Of a DNA stretch of 43,866 nt, positions 10,047 to 18,937 are shown piece by piece (the stretch's first letter is position 1; the number at the start of each line of letters is the position of its first letter). Where the stretch lies: positions 1-43,866 of the forward strand of contig JAADCT010000001.1 of the NCBI GenBank assembly GCA_013154305.1, written 5' to 3'. Position numbers and translations under genes: made by a program. The DNA is from Aquificota bacterium (GTDB lineage Bacteria > Aquificota > Aquificia > Aquificales > QOAS01). A model generated the notes under the pieces. The model searched no databases, was not told the DNA's origin, and saw nothing but the letters and a program-made list of their open reading frames with translations.

Positions 10047-10829
10047 TTAAATTCTATCCGCCCTCAGCGACACCTCTCCGGCCGGAAATTCCTTCACTTT
10101 TCCGTAGCAGGTTCTGAGAACTATCCAACCTTTGGAGTTGACGCCGAGTAGCCTTCCCCTTTCGTTGTCGACCAAAACGCGCCTTCCCTTCCAAACGAGT
10201 TTCCGATTTATCGGTTCCACGAAGGGTTTAAAACCTTCCTCTCTGAACCTTCGCAGGTCCTCCGAAAGGTTTTCCAAAAGCAGTTCGAGAAACTCGTCCG
10301 GGTCCACCCTTTGCTGCGTTTCCCGATAAATGGAGGTGGCCAGGGGTGCCAATTCGGGCGGAAACCTCTCCTCGTTGAGGTTCACGCCTATTCCCACCAC
10401 CACCGAGGGGCCCGAAACCTCGGTTAAAATGCCGGCCACCTTTTTGCCCCGCAGGTATACGTCGTTGGGCCACTTTATACCCGAAAGGGCGTAGGCGTCG
10501 ACGGTGCGGGAAACCGAGAGCCCCACCACCAAGGAGAGGCAACCCAGGTCCCCTTCGGGGAAAAAGCCTTTCGGAAACTTTACCGAGAGGTAAAGCCCCT
10601 TTCCCGGCGGCGAGTACCAGCGTCGCCCGAGCCGCCCGCGCCCCGCCGTTTGGGCCCTCGCCACCAACGGAACGAAGAAGGGAAAGTCGGGTTCCTTAAC
10701 CCGGTTTTGGGTGCTGTCGACCAGCTCCACCACCAGGGGTTCCTTAAAGAGACCGAGACCTCTCTTCGTTTGCACGAAAATTAAGATATTTTTCCCTCCG
10801 GCGGCTGGAAAAAGTGCAACCGTTAACAA
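10047..10829 (-). CDS. birA: Biotin--[acetyl-CoA-carboxylase] ligase; exact start uncertain
   Basis: 'LVDSTQNRVKE', 'VARAQTAGRGRLGRRWYSPPGKGLYLSVKF', 'IKWPNDVYLRGKKVAGILTE', 'VVGIGVNLNEE'. Confidence 0.92.
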   Translation of the reverse strand: MLTVALFPAAGGKNILIFVQTKRGLGLFKEPLVVELVDSTQNRVKEPDFPFFVPLVARAQTAGRGRLGRRWYSPPGKGLYLSVKFPKGFFPEGDLGCLSLVVGLSVSRTVDAYALSGIKWPNDVYLRGKKVAGILTEVSGPSVVVGIGVNLNEERFPPELAPLATSIYRETQQRVDPDEFLELLLENLSEDLRRFREEGFKPFVEPINRKLVWKGRRVLVDNERGRLLGVNSKGWIVLRTCYGKVKEFPAGEVSLRADRI

Positions 10830-10842
10830 CTTTCCCCGACTT

Positions 10843-11316
10843 TTAAAGAATTCCCTTACCCTTCAGGTAAAGGAGGCCCAAAAAGGCGACCGCCAAGAGG
10901 ACGGCGAAAACCTTTTCTCCGAGCCCTCCCGTCTTCATCAGTCGGAGACCGAAACGGGGATAGTAGCCCGTACCGACCGGAATGCCGAGCTTCGTCAGTG
11001 CGTCCAGGGCAAGGTGGGAAAGGTATCCCACCCAAAAGCCGTAGAGAAAGTCCCAGTAAAAACCGTATTCGGGATAGGCACCTTCCAGGTAAGCCCACAG
11101 GAGAAAGAGAATTAGGACCGCCAGCGGGTGGTGGGTAAAACCCCGGTGGGTGTTCCACAGGGTTTTTTTGCTTCCTTTGGAGGGAACTAGGCGGGAAAAC
11201 TTCAGGTCCACGTCGGGAAAGAGGGCGCCGACCACCGCCGCGGGAACGGCGTAGTCGGGAACCCCGAAGAGATAGGCGAAAACCAGTCCTCCCAGCGCGT
11301 GGGTTGCTCCCTTCAT
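10843..11316 (-). CDS. YdjM/DUF457-like membrane-bound metal-dependent hydrolase family protein
   Basis: 157 aa; 'MKGATHALGGLVFAYLFGVPDYAVPAAVVGALFPDVDLKFS', 'HRGFTHHPLAVLILF', 'GYLSHLALDALTKLGIPVG'. Confidence 0.85.
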   Translation of the reverse strand: MKGATHALGGLVFAYLFGVPDYAVPAAVVGALFPDVDLKFSRLVPSKGSKKTLWNTHRGFTHHPLAVLILFLLWAYLEGAYPEYGFYWDFLYGFWVGYLSHLALDALTKLGIPVGTGYYPRFGLRLMKTGGLGEKVFAVLLAVAFLGLLYLKGKGIL

Positions 11317-11789
11317 TCCTGGGGCTCCGGCAGTTCCTCCTCGAAAAACTCGTCGGGCTCCTCGCCCTCCTCCTCCACCAGTTCTTTAACGTATTCGGCG
11401 TACTCTTCGGGACTCAGGAGGTCCTCCACCTCCGATGGGTCCCTCATTTCGAGAACGCATATCCAACCGTCCTCGTAAGGATACTCGTTTATAAGCTCGG
11501 GATTGTTTTCCAACTCGGTGTTGACGTCGACCACCTTTCCCGCAACGGGGGCGTAAACGGGCGCGACGCTCTTTACGCTCTCGATGTTGGCCAGGGTGTC
11601 GCCGCTTTCGACCTCCTGGTTGAGCTCGGGAAGTTCCACGAAAACGACGTCGCCGAGTTCGCTTTGGGCGTAGTCGGTTATGCCGATGCGGGCGCGGTTG
11701 CCCTCCTCAATCAGCACCCACTCGTGGTCCTTGGTGTAAAGGCGGTCCTTGGGAATTCTGTACTTGTCGGCGACGATAATCTCTTCCAT
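11313..11789 (-). CDS. gcvH: Glycine cleavage system H protein with acidic C-terminal extension
   Basis: 'LYTKDHEWVLIEEGNRARIGITDYAQSELGDVVFVELPE' and lipoylation motif 'ANIESVKSVAPVYAPVAGKVVDVN'. ATG at 11789, not the longer ORF start. Confidence 0.94.
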   Translation of the reverse strand: MEEIIVADKYRIPKDRLYTKDHEWVLIEEGNRARIGITDYAQSELGDVVFVELPELNQEVESGDTLANIESVKSVAPVYAPVAGKVVDVNTELENNPELINEYPYEDGWICVLEMRDPSEVEDLLSPEEYAEYVKELVEEEGEEPDEFFEEELPEPQE

Positions 11790-11905
11790 AATGGCAATAA
11801 ATTTAACGCCGAAACGCCCGAAGGAACTCCGTTCCTGCGCCCGCCTTTGGAGACCCAAACCATAAAGCCGAAACCCTCCTTGGCGTAAGCTTAGATGACT
11901 TAGCG

Positions 11906-12691
11906 ATGATAGACACCCACGCGCACCTGGACATGCTTCCGCCCGAACTGCTCGAGGCCACCGTCCGCTGCCTCGAGGGCGACTGTCCCGAGGGGGTCGA
12001 GTTACCGCTGGCGGCCGTTTTAACGGTGGGCTGCGACGCCGACGAAATTCCCAAGGCCCTTTCCCTCGCCAATCGCCACGAGAGGGTTTGGTGCGCGATA
12101 GGTTATCATCCCTACGAGGCCGGGAAGGTGTCGGACGGGGAACTGGAAAAGTTGCGACGCCTGGCCGCCGAAAACGAAAAGGTGGTGGCCGTCGGCGAGT
12201 GCGGCCTCGACTACTACCGCAATCCCGCCCCCAAGCAAAAGCAGTGGGAGCTGTTCGAAAAACAGCTGGAGCTGGCCAAGGAGCTCGACCTGCCGGTGGT
12301 GGTCCACTCGAGGAACGCCGACGAGGACACGGTCGCAATTTTGAAAAACTCGGGCGTCGGAAAAGGGGTAATCCACTGCTTTACCGGCACCGAGAAGCTC
12401 CTAAAGGGCGCGCTCGACCTCGGCTTTTTTATATCCCTTTCGGGGATAGTGACCTACAAAAACGCCAAGGAGCTGCAGGAGCTGGCCAAGAAAGTGCCGC
12501 CCGAGCGCCTTCTGGTGGAAACCGACAGCCCCTACCTGGCGCCCGTTCCCAAAAGGGGTAAAAAGAACATGCCGCCCTTTGTTTTTTACACCTTAAGGTT
12601 TTTGAGCGACCTTTTAAAGGTTCCCTTACCCCTTTTGGACCGCCTGACGACGACCAACGCCGTAAAACTTTTCGGGTTCAATCCCTTTTAA
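11906..12691 (+). CDS. tatD: TatD-family metal-dependent DNase
   Basis: 'MIDTHAHLDM', 'VAVGECGLDYYRN', 'VIHCFTG', 'LLVETDSPYLAPVPKRGKKNMP'. Confidence 0.93.
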   Translation: MIDTHAHLDMLPPELLEATVRCLEGDCPEGVELPLAAVLTVGCDADEIPKALSLANRHERVWCAIGYHPYEAGKVSDGELEKLRRLAAENEKVVAVGECGLDYYRNPAPKQKQWELFEKQLELAKELDLPVVVHSRNADEDTVAILKNSGVGKGVIHCFTGTEKLLKGALDLGFFISLSGIVTYKNAKELQELAKKVPPERLLVETDSPYLAPVPKRGKKNMPPFVFYTLRFLSDLLKVPLPLLDRLTTTNAVKLFGFNPF

Positions 12692-12703
12692 TTCCATTTA
12701 ACG

Positions 12704-13453
12704 ATGGCGTCCCTTTTTCTCTACCTGCTGGCCTCTTTGATGCTTTGGGCGTGGGCCTACCGCGAGGACTGCCTCTTTTGCAAAAGGCTCGGCCTGACCT
12801 TTTTGGGAGCGGGTTTTTTGACCGACCTCCTTCAGCTCCTTTTTCAACTTCTGACCCCCGAAGGGGAGGCCAACCTCTTTAAACTCCTTACGGTGGTCCT
12901 TCTCGGAACCTATTACTTTATCCTTTGGAGGTTTAAGCGGCTCAGGGCGGTGGCGCTGGCCCCGCTGGTGGCCTCCCTCGCCCTCCTCTTTTCCGCCGTC
13001 TCGCTGAAGGCCGGCTTTTTTAATCAAAGCGGTTTTCTTTTGACCCTCCACGTTGCCACCTCCCTGCTGGCGTTCACCCTTTTGGTCCTGTCGGGCGTTG
13101 CGTCGGTTTTGCGGATGCTGGCCGAAAGGCGCCTCAAGAGGGGCAATCTGGAGCTTCCCCTCGGCGGGCCCCTGCGGCTCTGGATTAAACTCGAAAGGCG
13201 ACTCTTTTTCTTCGGCTTCGTCTTTTTGACGGTCGACCTGATTTTGAACCTCCTTTGGGCGGCCGGGGAGGTCGGCTCCTTCCGGTGGGACGCGCGGGTG
13301 GTTTCCACCCTCCTCCTTTGGGTCTACTACGGTCTGCTCTTTCACCTCGAGCGCTTCGGCGTAAAACCCTTCAAGGAGGCCTTCGGGCTCTTCAACGCGC
13401 TCGGGGCGGCGGCGGTGGCCCTGAGTCTCGCCCTCGCCCGCCACTCCTTTTAA
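12704..13453 (+). CDS. CcsA/HemX-type cytochrome c assembly membrane protein
   Basis: 249 aa multi-TM protein with 'LHVATSLLAFTLLVLSGVASVLRMLAERRLKRG' and 'LERRLFFFGFVFLTVDLILNLLWAAGEVGSFRWD', resembling CcsA/HemX. Confidence 0.65.
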   Translation: MASLFLYLLASLMLWAWAYREDCLFCKRLGLTFLGAGFLTDLLQLLFQLLTPEGEANLFKLLTVVLLGTYYFILWRFKRLRAVALAPLVASLALLFSAVSLKAGFFNQSGFLLTLHVATSLLAFTLLVLSGVASVLRMLAERRLKRGNLELPLGGPLRLWIKLERRLFFFGFVFLTVDLILNLLWAAGEVGSFRWDARVVSTLLLWVYYGLLFHLERFGVKPFKEAFGLFNALGAAAVALSLALARHSF

Positions 13454-13510
13454 CTTACCAATTGCGCTTCGTATCGAAAGCCCTTCGGGCCTAATTTATT
13501 ACCCTTACCG

Positions 13511-15052
13511 ATGGGCTACGTTCCCTTCGCCAGAAAGTACAGGCCCCAGAAGTTTTCCGAGGTCGTCGGGCAGGAGGCGGCCGTTCGGACGCTCAAAAAC
13601 GCCGTTAGGACGGGTAAGGTCGCCAGCGCCTACATCTTCGCCGGACCCCGCGGCGTCGGAAAGACCACCGTCGCCCGCATTCTGGCCAAGGCCCTCAACT
13701 GTTTGAACCCCGGCCCCGACGGCGAGCCCTGCGGCGAGTGCGAAAACTGCCGCGCCGTGGCAAAGGGTCAGTTTCCCGACCTGATTGAGGTCGACGCCGC
13801 CTCCAACCGCGGCATAGAGGAGGCCCGCCAGATAAAAGAGAGCGTCGGATACGCACCCATAAAGGGTCGCTACAAGGTTTACATAATCGACGAGGCCCAC
13901 ATGCTGACCAAGGAGGCCTTTAACGCCCTCCTCAAGACCCTCGAGGAACCGCCGCCGCGGACCGTCTTCGTCCTGTGCACGACCGAGCTCGACAAGATAA
14001 TTCCCACCGTCCAGTCGCGCTGCCAGCGCATTATCTTCAAAAAACTTCCCGAAGGGCTTATCGTCGAAAGGTTAAAAGAAATCTGCCAAAAGGAGAACAT
14101 CGAGTACGAGGAAGGGGCCCTGCGCCTGCTGGCCAAGGCGGCCGAAGGTTGCATGCGCGACGCGGCCTCCCTCCTGGACCAGGCGGCCACCTACTGCAAC
14201 GACCGCCTGACGGAGGAGGAGGTTCGCCGCTTTTTGGGAATAGTTTCCGCCGAGAGGATAAAAAACTTCGTTAAAAACCTCCTGGAGGGAAAAACGAAGG
14301 AGGCCGTCTCCGAACTCCGAAGCCTCGACGAGGAGGGCTACAGCCTCCAGCGCTTTTGGCAGGAAGCCTACGACCTCCTGTTTGAAACCCTTTTGAAGTT
14401 GAAGACCGACCCGGAGAACCTCTCGCCGGAGCAGAGGGAGTTGGCCGACCATCCGGAGGAAAAACTCCTTTACCTCGAGAGTTTGATGTCCAAAGCCCTG
14501 GCCGAAGCCCGATTTAAGGAACCGCTGAGGGTCTTCCAACTGGCGGCCCTGAAGGCGGAACTTCTCGACCGAATAGTTCCCCTGGGCGAGCTTCTGGGAG
14601 CCCTTTCCCGCGGCGGGCCAAAGGCGGCCTCCCCGCCGGTCGGCGGTGAACGGAAGGAGACCGCCGCGGTTTCCGAAAAGCCTCCTCGAAAGGAACCCAC
14701 CCCCGCGGCGGTTGAAAAGGCGCCGCCTCCCCCGGAGGTGAAGGAGGAAAAGGAACCCGTCGCGGCGCCGGAGGCGAAAGTCCAAAAGGTTTCAAAAGAA
14801 AAGTTCGTCAACCTCGTTTTGAAGGAGGGGAAGATAGCGCCGGCGCTGGCCTCGCTTTTGGTGCGCTACGCGAGGGAAACTGAAAGGGGCCTCGTCGTCG
14901 AGGTTCCCAAAAGGACCTACGAAACCTTTAAGGACGAGCTGGAAAAGCTTAAAAAGCTCTACGGTCGCTACGCCGAGGTGGTCGTAAAGGAGGAGGTGCA
15001 AAAGCCGGAAAAAAAGTTCAAAAAGCTGAAAGATACCCGCTACCTGTTTTGA
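13511..15052 (+). CDS. dnaX: DNA polymerase III subunit gamma/tau
   Basis: 'YVPFARKYRPQKFSEVVGQEAAVRTLKNAV', 'GPRGVGKTTVARILAKALNC', 'EIDAASNRGIEE'-like, 'IDEAHMLTKEAFNALLKTLEEPPPRTVFVLCTTE'. Confidence 0.97.
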   Translation: MGYVPFARKYRPQKFSEVVGQEAAVRTLKNAVRTGKVASAYIFAGPRGVGKTTVARILAKALNCLNPGPDGEPCGECENCRAVAKGQFPDLIEVDAASNRGIEEARQIKESVGYAPIKGRYKVYIIDEAHMLTKEAFNALLKTLEEPPPRTVFVLCTTELDKIIPTVQSRCQRIIFKKLPEGLIVERLKEICQKENIEYEEGALRLLAKAAEGCMRDAASLLDQAATYCNDRLTEEEVRRFLGIVSAERIKNFVKNLLEGKTKEAVSELRSLDEEGYSLQRFWQEAYDLLFETLLKLKTDPENLSPEQRELADHPEEKLLYLESLMSKALAEARFKEPLRVFQLAALKAELLDRIVPLGELLGALSRGGPKAASPPVGGERKETAAVSEKPPRKEPTPAAVEKAPPPPEVKEEKEPVAAPEAKVQKVSKEKFVNLVLKEGKIAPALASLLVRYARETERGLVVEVPKRTYETFKDELEKLKKLYGRYAEVVVKEEVQKPEKKFKKLKDTRYLF

Positions 15053-15097
15053 GGGTTTTGGAAACCTTTAAGGGAAAGGTGGTGGCCGAATACGACC

Positions 15098-15604
15098 TCA
15101 AAAGCAGTAAAAGGCGGGATACTTGAAGCCGCCCTCGAAGAACTTCAAAACCTCCGAGAAGGGGACCTTGACGCGGGCGCCGCTCGTTCCCGCCGCCTTT
15201 ACCTCCACCACCGGTCCGGCGCAGCCGGGTTTCAACTTCGAAAACTTGAGAAGCCGGACGCCGTTTTCGTAGTCCCAAAGCTGGTAAAAGGGATTGTAGG
15301 GCAGGGTCTTACCTTTGAGGTCGACCTTCAGGGAAACCGTCGGAGGTTTTTTTCCGGTAAGAACCTCGTAAAGTTGGGCGTAGAAGGAGAGAAAGTCGTC
15401 GTCGGTGACCTCAATCCTCAAAAACCCCTCGGGGGTTTCCTTTTTCAAAACGCCCTTGAAGTTTCCGCCGAAAGTTTGGACCGAAACGCTCTCGCCCGAA
15501 TCCAGGAGCTTTTCTATCAGCGCCCTGTAGGGGGCCGGGAGCTGGGTCGAACCGGCAAAGGTCGAAAGCGACAGCAAAAAAACCGCCAAAAGGTTTCTCA
15601 ACAT
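15098..15604 (-). CDS. Predicted secreted protein of unknown function
   Basis: 168 aa with N-terminal signal-peptide-like 'MLRNLLAVFLLSLSTFAGSTQ'. Confidence 0.6.
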   Translation of the reverse strand: MLRNLLAVFLLSLSTFAGSTQLPAPYRALIEKLLDSGESVSVQTFGGNFKGVLKKETPEGFLRIEVTDDDFLSFYAQLYEVLTGKKPPTVSLKVDLKGKTLPYNPFYQLWDYENGVRLLKFSKLKPGCAGPVVEVKAAGTSGARVKVPFSEVLKFFEGGFKYPAFYCF

Positions 15605-15628
15605 AAGTTTGTATCTTATTAAGGTTTT

Positions 15629-16090
15629 ATGGGTTTTTGGGAGGCGCTGTTTTTGGCCCTGCTGGCGGTGGCGCTCGGTCTGACGGGCTTTGCGGCCTAC
15701 CGCTGGTGGCGCTTTAAAAAGAAACTCTCCTACGCCGAGGAAATGGTCGGAAAGGAGGTCGAGGACCTCCTGGCCCTTCCCAACCTGAGGGGCGTTCAGG
15801 TTCCGATAAACCTCCCCAAAAAGGGTGAGGTCGTCCTCTTTTTCACCGGACCCGGTTGCAAGCTCTGTCCCAAACAGGAAAAGGAACTGAAAAAACTGCC
15901 CTCCAACCTGAGGGTGGAGAGGCTCGACGTTCGGACCAAGAGGGGAAAGGCGCTGGCCGCCCTCTTTCGGGTCGCGGTTTTGCCGACGGTCGTCGTCCTG
16001 AAGGACCGGACGATAGTCGGCTACTTTACCCTCTTTACGACCAAGGACAAGGTTTTAAAGGCCCTGACGGGAAAGGGAAAGAAGGGTTAA
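15629..16090 (+). CDS. Membrane-anchored thioredoxin-fold protein
   Basis: N-terminal TM helix, then '[59 protein letters not shown]' (CxxC, cis-Pro context). Confidence 0.78.
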   Translation: MGFWEALFLALLAVALGLTGFAAYRWWRFKKKLSYAEEMVGKEVEDLLALPNLRGVQVPINLPKKGEVVLFFTGPGCKLCPKQEKELKKLPSNLRVERLDVRTKRGKALAALFRVAVLPTVVVLKDRTIVGYFTLFTTKDKVLKALTGKGKKG

Positions 16091-16395
16091 ACCTCGGCCT
16101 CCGTTTCGGCCGTTTCCAAGGTTTTGGCCCTTTCGAGGATTTTAACCACCACCCACCTCTTGGTTTTGGAAAGGGGCCGCGTTTCGCGGATTACGACCTT
16201 GTCGCCCACCTTGCACTCGTTGTTAGGGTCGTGGGCGTGATACTTTTTGCTCTTTACGACGGTTTTTCCGTAAAGGGGGTGGGGAAACTTACGGTCGACC
16301 TTAACGACGACCGTCTTGTCCATCTTGTCGCTTACGACGATGCCGACCAGTTCGCGCCTCTTTTCGTGCCAAGCCCTCTCCTTCTTTTCGGCCAT
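16087..16395 (-). CDS. rpsQ: 30S ribosomal protein S17
   Basis: '[74 protein letters not shown]'; SD 'gggagga' upstream. Confidence 0.97.
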   Translation of the reverse strand: MAEKKERAWHEKRRELVGIVVSDKMDKTVVVKVDRKFPHPLYGKTVVKSKKYHAHDPNNECKVGDKVVIRETRPLSKTKRWVVVKILERAKTLETAETEAEV

Positions 16396-16458
16396 TTTCG
16401 TCTCCTCCCGTTGCTTCTTTCCTCAAACCGAAGAGGTATATTTTAAAACTCTCGTCCG

Positions 16459-17100
16459 ATGGAGGGTTTTCAAGTCTTTTCCGTCGGTCCCCTGAGGGTA
16501 AACTCCACCGTCCTCCACTCCGGCGGCGAGGCCTTCGTCTTCGACCCGGGAGGGGAGGCCGAAAGAATCGCCTCCTTTTTGAGGGACCGAGGCCTCGACC
16601 TGAAGGGGATTTTCCTGACCCACGGACACGTGGACCACTTTGCCCACGCCGCCCGCCTGAAGCGCCTCTTTCCCGACGCCTTTTTGGCCGTCCATTCGGC
16701 CGACCGCTTTTTGCTCGAAAACGAGCTTTGGCCCGGCTTTGCCGCCTACCTGGACGCCGAAGTGCCCCCGCCCGTCGACCTCTTTTTAAAGGAGGGGGAC
16801 CGCTTCGCGGTGGGTTCCCTGACGGTGGAGGTGCTCGAAACGCCCGGCCACAGTCCCGGTAGCGTCGTCTACTCGGTTCCCGATTTGGACCTCTTAATAG
16901 CGGGAGACCTCCTCTTTCGCGGAGGGGTGGGCCGCTGGGACCTGCCCGGCGGAAACTTGGAGGAGCTCCGTCGCTCCCTCAGGAGGATTTTCGAAGAGTT
17001 CGACGACCGAACGCGGGTCGTAACCGGCCACTACGAGACGACCACCTTGGGGAGAGAGAGGCGTTTCAATCCCCATCTGAGGGAACTCGGGATAATTTAG
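16459..17100 (+). CDS. MBL-fold metallo-hydrolase (glyoxalase II-like)
   Basis: 'FLTHGHVDHFAHAARLKRLFPDA', 'VLETPGHSPGSVVYSVPDLDLLIAGDLLFRGGVGRWDLPGG', 'VVTGHYETTTLGRERRFNP'. Confidence 0.9.
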   Translation: MEGFQVFSVGPLRVNSTVLHSGGEAFVFDPGGEAERIASFLRDRGLDLKGIFLTHGHVDHFAHAARLKRLFPDAFLAVHSADRFLLENELWPGFAAYLDAEVPPPVDLFLKEGDRFAVGSLTVEVLETPGHSPGSVVYSVPDLDLLIAGDLLFRGGVGRWDLPGGNLEELRRSLRRIFEEFDDRTRVVTGHYETTTLGRERRFNPHLRELGII

Positions 17101-17105
17101 ACCCG

Positions 17106-18101
17106 GTGAAGGTCGTAGTTTGGCAGTCGGCCTTTTTGGGCGACCTCATTCTGGCCACCAACTTCTTGGACAACCTCCTTCGAAACCTCCCCTCGGCAAA
17201 GGTATTACTGGTGGCCCGCCCCTTTGCGGTCGAACTTTTAAGGGGTTTCCACCCCAACCTGGAGGTCCTTCCCCTCGAAAAGACCCTCAGGGGGACGCTG
17301 GAGGCCGTAAGGGCCGCCAGGGGGGCGGATTTGGCCTTCGGCCTCCAAAGGGGGGCGCGGACCTCCCTGGCCCTCTTTATGACGGGGGCAAAAAGGCGGG
17401 TCGGCTTCGACCGGGCGGAGCTCTCTTTCCTCTACACCGACCGGGTTCCCCACCGCTGGGGACTCCACGAGGTTGAGAGAAACCACCAACTCCTTCGGGC
17501 CGTCGGCCTTCGCGTCTACGGCGACCGCCTGCGCCTTCCCGTCGACGCCGACCTTTTGAGGAAGGTAAGGGAGCGCTTCGGCCTTCCTCCGCGTTTCGTC
17601 CTGGTCTCGCCGGGCGCCAACTTCGAGCCCAAGCGGTGGGCGCCCGAAAACTTCGCCGAGGTCGTCCGAAAGCTTTTAAAAAGGGGCGTCGGGGTCGTGC
17701 TTTCGGGCTCGGCGGCCGACCGGCGGGCGGCCGAAGAGGTTTTGGCCTCCTTGGGTTCCGCCGAGGGCGTTTGGAACCTGACGGGGAAAACTTCGGTGCG
17801 GGAGTTCGTTCACCTGATAGCCGCCGCCGAGGCCGTTTTGGCCAACGACAGCGCCCCCGTCCACGCGGCCGAGGCGGTTCAAACGCCCGTTTTGACGGTC
17901 TACTGCGCCACCGACCCCTACTACGGCTTTTACCCGCGAAGCGGCGTCTACCTCGTTCCCCGAAACCTCGACTGCCACCCCTGCAAGCCCAATCCCAAAG
18001 TTTGCAAAACCGGCACCTACGCCTGCCGCTTTTCCGTTTCTCCCCAAGAGGTCTTTGATAGGCTGTGGGACCTCCTGGGGAAAAAGAGGGTCGCCGACTG
18101 A
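17106..18101 (+). CDS. Glycosyltransferase family 9 / LPS heptosyltransferase II-like
   Basis: 'VVWQSAFLGDLILATNFLDNLLR', 'VLVSPGANFEPKRWAPENFAEVVRKLL', 'LANDSAPVHAAEAVQTPVLTVY'. Confidence 0.87.
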   Translation: MKVVVWQSAFLGDLILATNFLDNLLRNLPSAKVLLVARPFAVELLRGFHPNLEVLPLEKTLRGTLEAVRAARGADLAFGLQRGARTSLALFMTGAKRRVGFDRAELSFLYTDRVPHRWGLHEVERNHQLLRAVGLRVYGDRLRLPVDADLLRKVRERFGLPPRFVLVSPGANFEPKRWAPENFAEVVRKLLKRGVGVVLSGSAADRRAAEEVLASLGSAEGVWNLTGKTSVREFVHLIAAAEAVLANDSAPVHAAEAVQTPVLTVYCATDPYYGFYPRSGVYLVPRNLDCHPCKPNPKVCKTGTYACRFSVSPQEVFDRLWDLLGKKRVAD

Positions 18102-18108
18102 GGCCGGT

Positions 18109-18873
18109 TCACTCCTCCCCTTCCTCCTCCTCCGGAAGGTCGAGGTTTTTGGGCCTCTCCCTCAAAAGGGTTCCCTCGTAGCGGAAACGCCCCTTTTCGA
18201 AGGTCGCCTTTATTACGAAGTACTCCTCGGAGACGAAGTTCCGAACTTCCCTCTCGCGGTCGACGAGGATTTTCAGCGTCGGCGTTTGGACCCTTCCCAC
18301 CGACCACACGGAGCGGTCCTTTGCCTTCAGGGAAACCAACCTCGTCAGGTTGACCCCCACAATCCAGTCGGCGTGTTGGCGGGCCAGGGCCGAGTAGTAG
18401 AGCCCGTCGAAGGCGGAGGCGGGCCTCAGCTCCTTCAGCCTCTTTTTGACCACCTCGGGCGTTAGCGCCTCGGAAGTCCAAAAGCGGTAGGTCCGGTCCC
18501 AGCGCCTCCAGCCCGCCTCCTCCAAAACCTCGCGGGCGATGAGTTCGCCCTCGCGGCCCGGGTCGGTGGCCACGACGACGGCGTCGACGCGCTTTAAAAG
18601 CTCCTTCAGGACCTTAAACTGCTTGCCGGCGCCGCGGCGGAGCTTTCTCCTGAACTCGGACGGAAAGAGGGGAAGGGTTTGAAGGGACCACCTCCTCGGA
18701 ACTATCGAGTCGTCGACCTCAAACAGGTGACCCAGGGCCCACGAGATTAAAAACTTCCCGCAGTCGTAATAACCCTCCTTTTTGACGCAACCGCCGAGGG
18801 CCCGCGCAAAGTCCTTGGCCTGGGAGGGTTTCTCGGTAAGGAGCAAAACCTTCTTAGGTTCGTGCAAGTCCAT
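18109..18873 (-). CDS. Toprim-containing topoisomerase-IA-like protein lacking the catalytic tyrosine domain
   Basis: 'VLLLTEKPSQAKDFARALGG', 'VVVATDPGREGELIAREVLEEAGW', 'RFWTSEALTPEVVKKRLKELRP', 'LARQHADWIVGVNLTRLVSLK', 'SVGRVQTPTLKILVDREREV'; ends about 50 aa later with acidic 'LPEEEEGEE'. Confidence 0.85.
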   Translation of the reverse strand: MDLHEPKKVLLLTEKPSQAKDFARALGGCVKKEGYYDCGKFLISWALGHLFEVDDSIVPRRWSLQTLPLFPSEFRRKLRRGAGKQFKVLKELLKRVDAVVVATDPGREGELIAREVLEEAGWRRWDRTYRFWTSEALTPEVVKKRLKELRPASAFDGLYYSALARQHADWIVGVNLTRLVSLKAKDRSVWSVGRVQTPTLKILVDREREVRNFVSEEYFVIKATFEKGRFRYEGTLLRERPKNLDLPEEEEGEE

Positions 18874-18937
18874 TTCCCCCAAAGGGAAAGGGTAAGGAAA
18901 AAAGACCCGAGAGGGGTAAGGAAAAGGGGCGGGACCC

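Noticed and set aside
11790-12338. N-terminal extension of the gcvH ORF to 341 aa
   Set aside because: The extra ~180 aa are an Arg/Pro-rich shadow of tatD on the opposite strand; the H-protein start at 11789 is clear.
15008-15014. A7 run in dnaX as a programmed frameshift site for gamma/tau
   Set aside because: It lies about 15 codons from the stop, so slippage would not produce a gamma-like truncation, and no supporting hairpin or SD was evident.
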